From Methanomicrobiales archaeon (GTDB lineage: Archaea > Halobacteriota > Methanomicrobia > Methanomicrobiales > JACTUA01): a DNA stretch of 64,000 bases. The notes under the pieces are model-generated. The model was not told the origin of the DNA. It was given only the letters and a program-made list of their open reading frames with translations, and did no database searches. Both the position numbers and the translations under genes were made by a program. The stretch lies in NCBI GenBank assembly GCA_015660865.1, contig JACTUA010000005.1, forward strand, positions 124,001 to 188,000, in the 5' to 3' direction. Below are positions 49,367-57,622 of the stretch, in pieces. Each line of letters begins with the position of its first letter. Within the stretch, counting starts at the first letter, position 1.

Positions 49367-49376
49367 CTATTTAATC
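49367..49376 (+). promoter_or_regulatory. TATA box of secFD
   Basis: 'ctatttaatc' about 24-33 bases before ATG 49400; the message would be leaderless or nearly so. Confidence 0.5.
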
Positions 49377-49399
49377 CTCCTGCGACCCCACTGTACGGT

Positions 49400-50254
49400 A
49401 TGGACTGGTTCTCGTACGATATCAACCGCTATACCAACGTGAGGATGGTGGCCATCCCCATGGTCCTCTTCCTCCTCTCCCTCATCGTCGTCGGGATGAC
49501 CTTTGCCTCCACGGGCCTGCCCGTCAGGCCCGGCATCGACTTCACGGGGGGGACCTCCGTGACCATTGCCACGAACGACAGTGAAGCCACCCTCCAGGCC
49601 TACTTCGCAGGCTTCCCCCTGGAGCCCATCACCCGCGATGTCACCTCAAAACTCTACCTCCTCAAGTTCACGAAGATGTCTGCCGGAGAGAACCAGCAGC
49701 TCATCGATAAGATCAACGCACGGTACCCTGACGCGAGCGTGGACTACATCGACGAGACATTCGGGCAGACCCTCCAGGGCCAGGCCATCATCGCCCTCAT
49801 CTTCTCCTTCATCGGGATGGCCGTGGTGGTCTTCATCGCGTTCCGGACCTTCATCCCGTCCATCGCCGTGGTCACGTGCGCCTTTATCGACATGGTGGGG
49901 ACCGCCGCCGGGATGAACGTCCTCGGCATCCCCCTCACCCTCCCCACCACGGCGGCACTCCTGATGCTCATCGGCTACTCCGTGGACAGCGACATCCTCC
50001 TCACCATGCGGGTGCTCAAGCGGCAGGGAAAGCTCGAGGATAAGCTCGCCGGGGCCTTCCGGACCGGGATCATCATGACCTCCACCGCCCTCGCCGCGGT
50101 CCTCTCCCTCTGGATCGTCTCTACCTTGGGGCAGATCGAGGTGATCAGGGACATTGCAGCGGTCCTCTTCGTGGGCCTGGTCCTGGACATCATCAACACC
50201 TGGATCACGAATGCCACGATCCTCAAGTGGTACGCCGAGAGGAAGGGATCCTGA
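49400..50254 (+). CDS. secF: SecF, protein export membrane protein
   Basis: A 284-residue protein with six membrane helices; the first is followed by 'PVRPGIDFTGGTSVTI', and the helix-4 to 6 region has 'GQTLQGQAIIALIFSFIGMA' and 'LMLIGYSVDSDILLTMRV' with the conserved Asp pair, then 'RTGIIMTSTALAAVLSLWIV'. SecDF uses the ion gradient to pull exported proteins across the membrane. ATG 49400 is used because it gives the standard N-terminus just behind the TATA box. Overlaps secD by one base. Confidence 0.94.
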   Translation: MDWFSYDINRYTNVRMVAIPMVLFLLSLIVVGMTFASTGLPVRPGIDFTGGTSVTIATNDSEATLQAYFAGFPLEPITRDVTSKLYLLKFTKMSAGENQQLIDKINARYPDASVDYIDETFGQTLQGQAIIALIFSFIGMAVVVFIAFRTFIPSIAVVTCAFIDMVGTAAGMNVLGIPLTLPTTAALLMLIGYSVDSDILLTMRVLKRQGKLEDKLAGAFRTGIIMTSTALAAVLSLWIVSTLGQIEVIRDIAAVLFVGLVLDIINTWITNATILKWYAERKGS

Positions 50255-51756
50255 TGGCGAAGCCGAAGAAGAAGAAGGAGGCTGAGAAGAAGCCGGAGCC
50301 CGTGAAGAGGGAGGGACTCAGGGCGGTCGTGAAGGACTGGAGGGTACTCATCCTCATTGCCCTGCTTGTTTTCTCGGTCGCCTCCATCTACCCCCACTTC
50401 GAGAACGGCAAGTTCACCACCGCACTCCAGTTCGGCCTCGACCTCCAGGGAGGCTCCTGGCTCCAGATGACCTTTTCCTCCGAGGTGGTGGGGTTCACCT
50501 CCCAGCGCTCCGCCGATGACCTGGCCGCCGCCCTGAACAGCCGCCTGGATGCCGAGGTGTCGCAGGTCGCGCCCGGCCAGCTGGAGATCCGGAAGCTGAT
50601 CCCGAGGGCTGAGCTCGAGCAGGCGTTCTCGGCCGAGAATGCCACCCTGACCACCTATGAGCAGGGGGTCTCCCGGGCAACCGGGGACGATATCAAGAGG
50701 ATCCTCGAGGAGAAGATCAATACCCTGGGGACAAAAGATGCACGGGTGAACCTTCTCACCCCGGTAGGCACGAACGTCGTCCGGTACGTGCGGGTGGAGC
50801 TCGCGGGGGTGGACATCAACACCGCGAGGAACATCGTCGGCAAGCAGGGGCTCTTCGAGATCCGGATCAAGACGGTCGGGAACGAGACCGAGCATGTCCT
50901 CTTCGGGAACGCCATCACCTCGGTGGGGAACCCCCAGCAGGACCCGACGCGGATGACCTGGGGCGTCCCCTTCACCCTCTCTGACCAGGGCGCGGCAGAA
51001 TTCCGGCAGGCCGCGAACGAGTACAGCGCCGTGACCGACCCCGAGAACCATCCCATCTCCATGCTCCTTGACAATGTCACCGTCTTCTCCGCACCTCTCG
51101 ATGTCACCCTGGCAAAGGAGCTCCTGACCCAGGATGTCTCGAGGCTGCAGGCCAGCACCGGCTCGGGGACCGCGGGGATGAACGAGGCCCAGACCCTGGA
51201 GATCCACCTCCGTGCAGGTGCTCTCCCTGTCAACGTGCAGGTGGCGAACTTCGGCCAGGTCTCCGCCCCCCTCGGTGAGTACTTCAAGTCCATGTCCTTC
51301 ATCGCCGGCATCCTTGCGCTCCTCACCGTCGGGCTCGTCATCTACCTCCGCTACCGCGAGCCCTCCATCGTCCTCCCCATGGTGGGGACGAACTTCGCCG
51401 AGGTCATCATCCTCCTCGGGATCGCCCGGTTCGTCCAGCAGCTCGACCTCGCCTCCATCGCCGGCCTCATCGCCGTCGTGGGGACCGGGATCGACCAGCT
51501 CGTGGTCATCACCGACGAGGTCCTGCACGAGGGGAAGGTCCCCTCGCCTGCCCTCTACTTAAAGCGCCTGACCCGGGCCCTCGCCATCATCCTCGTAGCC
51601 GCGGGCACGGTGGTCGTTGCCATGCTCCCCCTCGCCCTCATGGACCTCTCCACCCTGAAGGGGTTCGCCTTCATCACCATCCTCGGGGTCCTCATCGGGG
51701 TCGCGATCACCCGCCCGGCCTACGGGAAGATCATCATGGCGGTGCTGTCGAAGTAG
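50254..51756 (+). CDS. secD: SecD, protein export membrane protein
   Basis: A 500-residue protein: Lys-rich start, first helix, 'LQFGLDLQGGSWLQM' (family motif), large extracellular P1 domain to about residue 345, then helices 2-6 with 'LASIAGLIAVVGTGIDQLVV' and the end 'GVLIGVAITRPAYGKII'. Gene order secF-secD is the reverse of most bacteria and usual for Euryarchaeota. TGATG overlap couples translation with secF. Confidence 0.94.
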   Translation: MAKPKKKKEAEKKPEPVKREGLRAVVKDWRVLILIALLVFSVASIYPHFENGKFTTALQFGLDLQGGSWLQMTFSSEVVGFTSQRSADDLAAALNSRLDAEVSQVAPGQLEIRKLIPRAELEQAFSAENATLTTYEQGVSRATGDDIKRILEEKINTLGTKDARVNLLTPVGTNVVRYVRVELAGVDINTARNIVGKQGLFEIRIKTVGNETEHVLFGNAITSVGNPQQDPTRMTWGVPFTLSDQGAAEFRQAANEYSAVTDPENHPISMLLDNVTVFSAPLDVTLAKELLTQDVSRLQASTGSGTAGMNEAQTLEIHLRAGALPVNVQVANFGQVSAPLGEYFKSMSFIAGILALLTVGLVIYLRYREPSIVLPMVGTNFAEVIILLGIARFVQQLDLASIAGLIAVVGTGIDQLVVITDEVLHEGKVPSPALYLKRLTRALAIILVAAGTVVVAMLPLALMDLSTLKGFAFITILGVLIGVAITRPAYGKIIMAVLSK

Positions 51757-51843
51757 GACCGCTCCTCTTTTTTAACCTGACTTCGGCGACCTGGCAGCAC
51801 TGTCCGGTGTGTAAGATTATGCTGCCCGACGCCATATCGAATT

Positions 51844-51917
51844 GAATTCGCTATCTAACTGGTTAGTACGTCGCTTTCACATGGCGGAGGTCTCGAGTTC
51901 GAATCCCGACGAGCCCA
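51844..51917 (+). pseudogene. Decayed tRNA-Val (CAC)
   Basis: Exactly tRNA length. The anticodon arm is intact ('tcgct' / 'ggcgg' around loop 'ttcacat'), and the T-loop 'ttcgaat' is present. The acceptor pairs badly: 'gaattcg' against 'cgagccc' (two A.C mismatches and one U.G); the D-stem has two mismatches, one T-stem pair is A.C, and position 8 is C instead of the universal U. No complementary 5' acceptor 'gggctcg' is seen nearby. A non-canonical but functional tRNA cannot be excluded. It sits at the edge of a lower-GC patch. Confidence 0.65.
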
Positions 51918-51954
51918 TCTATTCTGACACATTTTGGAAATTCGCAAAAAAATG

Positions 51955-53007
51955 TTATTCCTGCGGGTGGATGATAACTTTTAAACTCCCATCCCGGTGC
52001 CGGGCAGTTAAGAGAAAACCTTTAACCGTTTCTCTTAAGGGAAAAACATGGGTTATCATATCGGCCACATTCACTCTTTTATACTGAATCCATTTCAGGG
52101 CTGTGGAAAGATTATGGAAATCGGCACCATAGGAATGGGTAATCGTAACCTCCTTTTGCCACAGGTTCCAGAGATTAATTTCGGATTGGATCTCAGGATG
52201 TGTGGGGGCAAAAAATAAGATCGTACCCCCGGGTCCGATGGCTTCAAGTGACTGTTTCACACAAATGGGAACCGGTGCGGTCATAATAACGGTGTCTGCG
52301 CCCAGGCCGCCATTTAATTCTTTAAACCTTCCGGGAACATCTTCCGTAGCGGAAATGGTTGCATCGGCACCGAATTTCCGGGCGACCTTTAACCGATCGG
52401 GACTCGGGTTGGAGACAGCAATAAATCCCGCACCATTCAGACGGGCTGCCTGGATATGCAACAATCCGGTTATACCGGCACCGATGATGAGGACGGATCG
52501 ACCATCCGAGGTCGGAGCCCATTGTTGCCCACGTAAAACACTTCCAAGGGGTTCAACAAAGGTTCCCATCTCAAAGGAAACCGGTTCTGGAAGGCGTAAC
52601 ATACCCCGATCCACGTTGATCCCGGGTAAAACAACATATTCTGCAAATGCCCCGAACGCATTTTTAAATTTTGTTTTTTGCAGTGTGTCACAGGCGGTCG
52701 TATGCCCACGCATACAGGCATTACACGTATTGCAGGGAACATGATGGGTAACCACGACCCGATCTCCCACGTTCCATTTCGGATCTACGCCGGAACCAAC
52801 TTCTGCAATAATTCCTGTGCATTCATGTCCAAACGCTCCAATACCACCCGGTCTTCCGGCACGCTTCATCCGATACCATTCCATGACATCCGACCCGCAA
52901 ACTCCGCAGGCCATGATTTTGACCTTGATTTCTCCCGGTCCGACTGACAGATCTTCAACATCTTCGGTGCGGATGTCACTGTTCGAATAATAGACGGCTG
53001 CTTTCAT
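51955..53007 (-). CDS. Zinc-dependent alcohol dehydrogenase (MDR family)
   Basis: A 350-residue medium-chain dehydrogenase. The catalytic zinc site is 'ACGVCGSDVMEW' with 'GHECTGIIAEVGSGV', the structural zinc site 'PCNTCNACMRGHTTACDTLQ', and the NAD domain motif 'VLIIGAGITGLLHIQAARL'. It resembles threonine/sorbitol dehydrogenase-type MDR proteins; the substrate is not evident, but a sugar phosphate or polyol fits the aldolase upstream. GC content is lower than that of flanking chromosomal genes. Starts 44 bases downstream of the aldolase gene. Confidence 0.88.
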   Translation of the reverse strand: MKAAVYYSNSDIRTEDVEDLSVGPGEIKVKIMACGVCGSDVMEWYRMKRAGRPGGIGAFGHECTGIIAEVGSGVDPKWNVGDRVVVTHHVPCNTCNACMRGHTTACDTLQKTKFKNAFGAFAEYVVLPGINVDRGMLRLPEPVSFEMGTFVEPLGSVLRGQQWAPTSDGRSVLIIGAGITGLLHIQAARLNGAGFIAVSNPSPDRLKVARKFGADATISATEDVPGRFKELNGGLGADTVIMTAPVPICVKQSLEAIGPGGTILFFAPTHPEIQSEINLWNLWQKEVTITHSYGADFHNLSTALKWIQYKRVNVADMITHVFPLRETVKGFLLTARHRDGSLKVIIHPQE

Positions 53008-53051
53008 GGTTTTCCCCGTGGAGAGCAAATGTACAAAAACATATGAAAAAT

Positions 53052-53876
53052 TCAGTCAAGCCTGGATGCACCGGGTAAACATGCGTTGTAAATATCCAGG
53101 GCTTCCTTTACCGTATGATTTCCATGGACAATTGAACTGATTGCCTTGATCATGCCTATCGGATTGTCATCCTGGAAAATATTTCGTCCAAAGTCAACCC
53201 CCGCTGCACCTGCCTGGACAGAATGGTAGGCCATTTGAAGAGCATCAGGAGGACTTGAATACTTACCTCCTGCAACGACGACCGCAGTGGGAGAAACCGA
53301 GTCAACTACTCTCGAAAATTCCTCACAATAATAGGTCTTGATAATCCGGGCCCCGGCATCCTGGCAGATACGGGATGCCAAAGCCAGATAGCGCAAATCC
53401 CGGGCCATGTTTTTACCCACGGCCGTGACTGCCAGAACGGGAATTCCGCATTCTTCGGCCTGGTTGATCATATCAGTGAGATTTAGAATCGTTTGTTGCT
53501 GATTGGCAGAGCCGATATACACACTGATGGCGACACCGGCCGCATCCATCCGAATGGCTTCTTGAATCGTAACAGTAATCTTTTCATCACTTAACTCTTC
53601 ATTTAAAACGCTGTTTCCCCCCGTGACACGTAACATGATGGGTTTTGATCCGACATCTTCGGGCGCGATATTGCTCCGCACAGCCCCGCGTGTCGTCATC
53701 AGACAATCGCAATAGGGAAGCAGTGTTTTTATTGTTTTACTCATGTTACGCAAGCCCGTTGTCGGCCCCTGAAAATAAGGATGGTCTATCGCGAGCATTA
53801 CCACCCGATTATCTTTCGGATTGATTATCCGGTTCATCCGGCTTTGAATTCCAATGTCGAGATATGCAGGTACCAT
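53052..53876 (-). CDS. LsrF-like class I aldolase/thiolase
   Basis: A 274-residue (beta/alpha)8 protein strongly like LsrF: 'AIDHPYFQGPTTGLRN', 'LMTTRGAVRSNI', 'IMLRVTGGNSVLNEELSDEK', 'VYIGSANQQQTILNLTD', 'VTAVGKNMARDLRYLALASR', catalytic Lys in 'GARIIKTYYCEEF', 'VVAGGKYSSPPDALQMAYHS', and 'GVDFGRNIFQDDNPIGMIKA'. LsrF acts on phosphorylated AI-2 products in bacteria; related enzymes are DhnA-type fructose-bisphosphate or hept-ulosonate aldolases. Without lsr transport genes the substrate in this archaeon is unknown. A 'ttttttatag' TATA lies upstream on the minus strand. GC content is low, like the dehydrogenase. Confidence 0.85.
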   Translation of the reverse strand: MVPAYLDIGIQSRMNRIINPKDNRVVMLAIDHPYFQGPTTGLRNMSKTIKTLLPYCDCLMTTRGAVRSNIAPEDVGSKPIMLRVTGGNSVLNEELSDEKITVTIQEAIRMDAAGVAISVYIGSANQQQTILNLTDMINQAEECGIPVLAVTAVGKNMARDLRYLALASRICQDAGARIIKTYYCEEFSRVVDSVSPTAVVVAGGKYSSPPDALQMAYHSVQAGAAGVDFGRNIFQDDNPIGMIKAISSIVHGNHTVKEALDIYNACLPGASRLD

Positions 53877-53924
53877 GGGGACACTTCACGAGAATTACTG
53901 TACACAACTATAAAAAAGGTGGGA

Positions 53925-54143
53925 TTATTCCTGCTTCGGTCTGATGATCAGGTATCCCTTCTCTGTCAACCAGTGGTGAAATTCATGAGTACTATGGATA
54001 CAATTGGATGCACAGATCGCCCGGATTTCTTCATATTTTGTAGATTTTCCCACTTCGTTATTCAAAAGCAATTGTATCGGACATTTCACATCATTACAAT
54101 ATTCCCGACGCTTATAATCGATATACCCATCCATCGACTGCAT
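53925..54143 (-). CDS. Small Cys-containing hypothetical protein
   Basis: A 72-residue protein with 'YKRREYCNDVKCPIQLLLN' and 'IRAICASNCIHSTHEFHHW', i.e. four Cys and several His arranged CxxxxxC and CxxxC, followed by 'GYLIIRP'. This would suit a metal or cluster site. The pattern looks conserved but the family is not known to me. Between it and thioredoxin (54144-54442) nothing is supported except promoter-like sequence. Confidence 0.6.
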   Translation of the reverse strand: MQSMDGYIDYKRREYCNDVKCPIQLLLNNEVGKSTKYEEIRAICASNCIHSTHEFHHWLTEKGYLIIRPKQE

Positions 54144-54442
54144 AACAGATTCTTACTCATGCAATGAAAAAGGCTTACGGAATTGTTATCTAGTCATCCA
54201 CGCTCCCGGGGCGGTGTGAGTACCGACCCGCAGCAAGGACGAGGGAGCTTGCGATGTGCACTTATTTTTCCGGGGCGCTTTTCCTGATGGGAGCCCGTAG
54301 GCAATGAGGGCCATCCCGATAAGCCATTCCGCACAGAAGATCCCGGCATTCACCCGGCAGGTCTCGCCAGCTGTGCAACCGGGGCCGGCCCTGTATACGA
54401 ATCTTTATGTCCCCTCCCGGTACTCCTTCTTCCGGTGACTGA

Positions 54443-54715
54443 ATGGGAAAGCCCGTTTTGATCGATTTTTACGCCGACTGGTGCGGCCCCTGCAAGCTCC
54501 AGAGCCCAATCGTTGAGGAGCTCGCCCGGAGGATGGGCGACCAGGTCGAGGTGAAGAAGATCAACGTGGACGACCACATGGAGATGGCCAACCAGTACAG
54601 GATCTACGTGGTCCCGACCCTGATCATCGAGAAGGACAAGAAGGAGATCAGGAGGATCGAGGGGCTCACCGACGCCGCGTCCCTCGAGGCCATCATGAAG
54701 CCGCTGGTGGAATAA
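54443..54715 (+). CDS. Thioredoxin
   Basis: A 90-residue thioredoxin lacking the first strand of longer forms, with active site 'YADWCGPCKLQSP' and cis-Pro 'YVVPTLII'. It reduces disulphides in cytoplasmic proteins. It precedes the F420 reductase by one base, so a shared electron role is plausible but not proven. 'aatctttatgtcc' upstream may be its TATA box. Confidence 0.93.
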   Translation: MGKPVLIDFYADWCGPCKLQSPIVEELARRMGDQVEVKKINVDDHMEMANQYRIYVVPTLIIEKDKKEIRRIEGLTDAASLEAIMKPLVE

Positions 54716-54716
54716 C

Positions 54717-55367
54717 GTGAAGGTCGGTATCGTCGGCGGAACGGGGGATATCGGTGAGGGCATGGCCCTCCGGATCTCCCAGGTCCACGAGGTGATCCTG
54801 GGCTCGCGGGAGGAGGAGCGGGCGTGCGCCTCCAGCGACGCCTGCCACCTGGCGCTCGACGAGAAGGGGCTCCCCTGCACCTGCTCGGGCGACTCGAACC
54901 AGGACGCGGTCGACCGGGCCGGAGTGGTGATCCTCGCCGTCCCCTTCCAGCACCTCGCCCCGACCCTCGCGTCCCTCGCGGGGTTCGAGGGGAAGGTGGT
55001 CGTCTCCCCCGTGAACCCCATGGTCCGGAAGGATTTCTTCTTCTTCGCACCTCCCCCCGAGGGCTCCGCGGCCCAGCTCGTCCGGCGACTCCTCCCCGGG
55101 AAGGCAGCGGTCTGCACGGCGTTCAACAACATCGCGGCCGGCTCCTGGAAGGCCCTCGACGCCCCCTTCACCCACTCCGTCGCGGTCTGCGGCGACGATA
55201 CGGCGGCGAAGGCGGTCGTGATGGAGCTCGTCGGGAGCATACCCCGCCTCGCGGGCTTCGACGCGGGGCCGCTCGGGGTCTCCCCCATGGTCGAGGCCAT
55301 CACCCCCCTCCTCCTGAACATCGCGAAGTACCAGAAGATGCGGGATGTCGGGATCCGGTTCAGTTAG
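54717..55367 (+). CDS. fno: NADPH-dependent F420 reductase (Fno)
   Basis: A 216-residue protein beginning at GTG 54717 just after the thioredoxin stop: 'VGIVGGTGDIGEGMALRIS' NADP motif, 'VILAVPFQHLAPTL', 'VVSPVNPMVRKDFFFFAPPP', 'AVCTAFNNIAAGSWKA'. The enzyme moves hydride between F420H2 and NADP, the link to NADPH for biosynthesis in methanogens. Its C-terminus overlaps the aldolase start by 23 bases. Confidence 0.92.
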   Translation: MKVGIVGGTGDIGEGMALRISQVHEVILGSREEERACASSDACHLALDEKGLPCTCSGDSNQDAVDRAGVVILAVPFQHLAPTLASLAGFEGKVVVSPVNPMVRKDFFFFAPPPEGSAAQLVRRLLPGKAAVCTAFNNIAAGSWKALDAPFTHSVAVCGDDTAAKAVVMELVGSIPRLAGFDAGPLGVSPMVEAITPLLLNIAKYQKMRDVGIRFS

Positions 55368-55908
55368 TGAAGAACTCGCCCGGGTCGGGAGGCGGGTCAT
55401 CGCCGAGGGGCTGGTCTCGGGGAACTTCGGGAACGCGAGCATCCGGTCCCGGGACGGGTTCCTCGTCAAGCGGACCGGGGCCTACCTGGACGACCCGGGG
55501 CCCCTTGCCTTCGTCCCCCTCGAGGGCGATCTCCCCGCCGAGGCGTCCCGGGAGGCCCTGATCCACCGGGCCATCTACCAGGAGACCCGCCATGGCGCCG
55601 TCCTCCACGCCCACCCCGTCTTCGCTGTCACCCTCTCCCTCTCCCGCGAGAAGGTCGTCCCCGTCGACTCCAAGGGGCAGCTCCTCTGCCCCGCGATACC
55701 CGTCGTGTCAGGTGCCTCCGGGTCGCAGAAGCTCGGGGACCGGGTGGCGGAGGCGCTGGTGCACGGGAAGATCGCCATCGCCCGGGGGCACGGCACCTTC
55801 GCCGCGGGGAAGGACCTCGAGGAGGCCTACCTCGTCACCTCTGCCGCTGAACACGCGTGCAGAATCCTCTACCTTGCTGGTACTCTGGCCAGGCAATCCG
55901 GCAGATAA
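55345..55908 (+). CDS. Class II aldolase/adducin family protein
   Basis: A 187-residue class II aldolase: 'VSGNFGNASIRSRDGFLVK' (phosphate site), zinc ligands 'VLHAHPVFAVTLSL', and 'IARGHGTFAAGKDLEEAY' with the third His. In archaea such L-fuculose-phosphate aldolase-like enzymes act on sugar phosphates; a role in F420 lactate supply has been described for a methanogen relative, which is notable given its coupling to the F420 reductase gene, but the substrate cannot be set from sequence. Confidence 0.82.
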   Translation: MSGSGSVSEELARVGRRVIAEGLVSGNFGNASIRSRDGFLVKRTGAYLDDPGPLAFVPLEGDLPAEASREALIHRAIYQETRHGAVLHAHPVFAVTLSLSREKVVPVDSKGQLLCPAIPVVSGASGSQKLGDRVAEALVHGKIAIARGHGTFAAGKDLEEAYLVTSAAEHACRILYLAGTLARQSGR

Positions 55909-55926
55909 AAAACGGATCCCCGGCTC

Positions 55927-56850
55927 TCACCGTGGCTGCCGGGGCTGCTGGAGGAGCTGGATCTCGTGGAGGATCTCGCGGTGGAACGCGAGGAGGATAT
56001 CGCTGATCACCCCGAACATGAAGATCTCGAAGCCCACCATGATGAGGAGCAGGGTGAGGATGGTCATGGGGATGTGGTTGATCCCCTTGAGCCATTCCAT
56101 GACCACGTAGACCCCTACCCCCATCCCGGCCAGGGAGAGGACGATCCCCATGAGGCCGAAGTAGAAGATGGGGTTGTTCACCTTGGCGAGCCGGTAGATG
56201 GTGGTGATGATCTTCACCCCGTCGTAGACGGGATCGAGCTTGGTCCGGGTCCCCAGACGCTTCCGGTAATGGACGGGCACGACCATGATGCGCTGGCCGT
56301 TCCTCACTGCTTCCACGGTCATCTCGGTCTCGATCCCGAACCCCTTCTCCTTGAGGCGCATGGACCGGAGGGACTCCATGGTGAAGGCCCGGTACCCGGA
56401 GAGGATGTCATGGAGGTCGCTCCCGTGGGCGATCTTGAAGAGGATATTGATGAGCTGGTTTCCCGTGTGGTTCAGGAGATTGAAGGCACCCTTATCGGCG
56501 GTGTTCAGCCGGTCGCCGATCGCATGGTCAAAGCCAAGGTAGAGGGGGCGGAGGAGCTTCTCGGCATCCTTGGCCGTGTAGGTGCCGTCCCCGTCCACGA
56601 GGATGACATAGGGCTGCTTGATCTGCTCGAGTGCCTCGATGAGGGCAGTCCCCTTCCCCCTGCCCGTCTGGGTCTTCACCGTGACGCCCAGTCCCCGGGC
56701 GATCTCCAAAGTCTTATCTGTGGAGTGGCCGTCCATGACGAGGATGTGTCTGTACCCGAGCTGCTGGAACTCTTTTATGACCGAACCGATGGTGGGGGCC
56801 TCGTTCAGCGTCGGAATGAGGACACAGACCTCATCCGGGTTGATCTTCAT
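55927..56850 (-). CDS. AglJ-like dolichol-phosphate glycosyltransferase (GT2)
   Basis: A 307-residue GT2 enzyme: 'VLIPTLNEAPTIGSVIKEF', 'VMDGHSTDKTLEIARGLG', DxD-type 'YVILVDGDGTYTAKDAEKL', 'HDILSGYRAFTMESLRSMR', and two C-terminal membrane helices ('GLMGIVLSLAGMGVGVYVV' and 'ILTLLLIMVGFEIFMFGVI'). Archaeal homologues start the lipid-linked sugar for S-layer N-glycosylation. Converges with the aldolase gene. Confidence 0.87.
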   Translation of the reverse strand: MKINPDEVCVLIPTLNEAPTIGSVIKEFQQLGYRHILVMDGHSTDKTLEIARGLGVTVKTQTGRGKGTALIEALEQIKQPYVILVDGDGTYTAKDAEKLLRPLYLGFDHAIGDRLNTADKGAFNLLNHTGNQLINILFKIAHGSDLHDILSGYRAFTMESLRSMRLKEKGFGIETEMTVEAVRNGQRIMVVPVHYRKRLGTRTKLDPVYDGVKIITTIYRLAKVNNPIFYFGLMGIVLSLAGMGVGVYVVMEWLKGINHIPMTILTLLLIMVGFEIFMFGVISDILLAFHREILHEIQLLQQPRQPR

Positions 56851-56888
56851 CGGTACATTATTTAAAATCCCCCGTCATAAGACCTTGC

Positions 56889-57467
56889 ATGCACCTCGCA
56901 AAGCGGGGACTGCGGGCGCTGGGCATCGCCGAGTCCTTCTCCGGGAGGACCATCTCCACGATGGCCGGGGTCGTGATGAGGAAGGACCTCCGTATCGACG
57001 GGGTCGCCATCGCCTCCCTCACCGTGGGGGGGATGGATGCCACCGGTGCCGTGCTCTCGATCATCGCCTCTCTCAGGCGCCGGGATATTAACGTGGTCCT
57101 GGTGAGCGGCTCGGTGGTGGCCTGGTACAACATCCTGGACCCGGAGGCGATCTCGAAGGAGACCGGTCTCCCCCTCATCGTCGTGACCTACGAGGACTCG
57201 GAGGGGCTCGAGGAGGATATTATCCACCATTTCCCGGGGGACGAGGCCCGGCTCCAAGCGTACAGGAACCTCGGCGACCGGGTTCCTGTTCTTCTCAGGG
57301 ATGGCTCACGGGTCTTTACCCGCACAGCGGGGCTCTCCACCGAAGATGCGGCAAGGATCCTCAGGGACTTCACCCGGGACGGGAAGGTCCCCGAACCTGT
57401 CAGGGTCGCCAGGCTCGTTGCCCGGGCCGCCATGCGGTGGCACAGGGATACCGGGGCTCCAAGGTGA
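56889..57467 (+). CDS. DUF99 family protein
   Basis: A 192-residue protein: 'GIAESFSGRTISTMAGVVMR', 'VGGMDATGAVLSIIASLRRR', 'NVVLVSGSVVAWYNILDP'. DUF99 is structurally like endonuclease V, but activity has not been settled. The last 35 residues are basic ('VARLVARAAMRWHR'), suggesting nucleic acid contact. Divergent from the glycosyltransferase, sharing its promoter region. Confidence 0.8.
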   Translation: MHLAKRGLRALGIAESFSGRTISTMAGVVMRKDLRIDGVAIASLTVGGMDATGAVLSIIASLRRRDINVVLVSGSVVAWYNILDPEAISKETGLPLIVVTYEDSEGLEEDIIHHFPGDEARLQAYRNLGDRVPVLLRDGSRVFTRTAGLSTEDAARILRDFTRDGKVPEPVRVARLVARAAMRWHRDTGAPR

Positions 57468-57622
57468 GACCGCACTCCAGGCCCGCCCGGCCCCCCCCCC
57501 TGTCGGACCTCTTCCCGTACACCACCCTGCCGGGATGCCCCAGCATCCCGTAGACACGGGATTCTCATGGGTAGAACGGGATAAGGTTTGCGAGGCCGGG
57601 AAAGGCCCCCCGGAGCAGGTAT

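Noticed and set aside
51780-51917. Split or permuted tRNA whose 5' half is elsewhere
   Set aside because: The locus already has full tRNA length with a decayed 5' strand, and no matching 5' acceptor piece is seen in the window.
54240-54370. Small minus-strand ORF with one membrane helix ('NAGIFCAEWLIGMALIAYGL')
   Set aside because: Only a GTG start, no convincing ribosome site, and it overlaps the thioredoxin promoter area; not strong enough to annotate.
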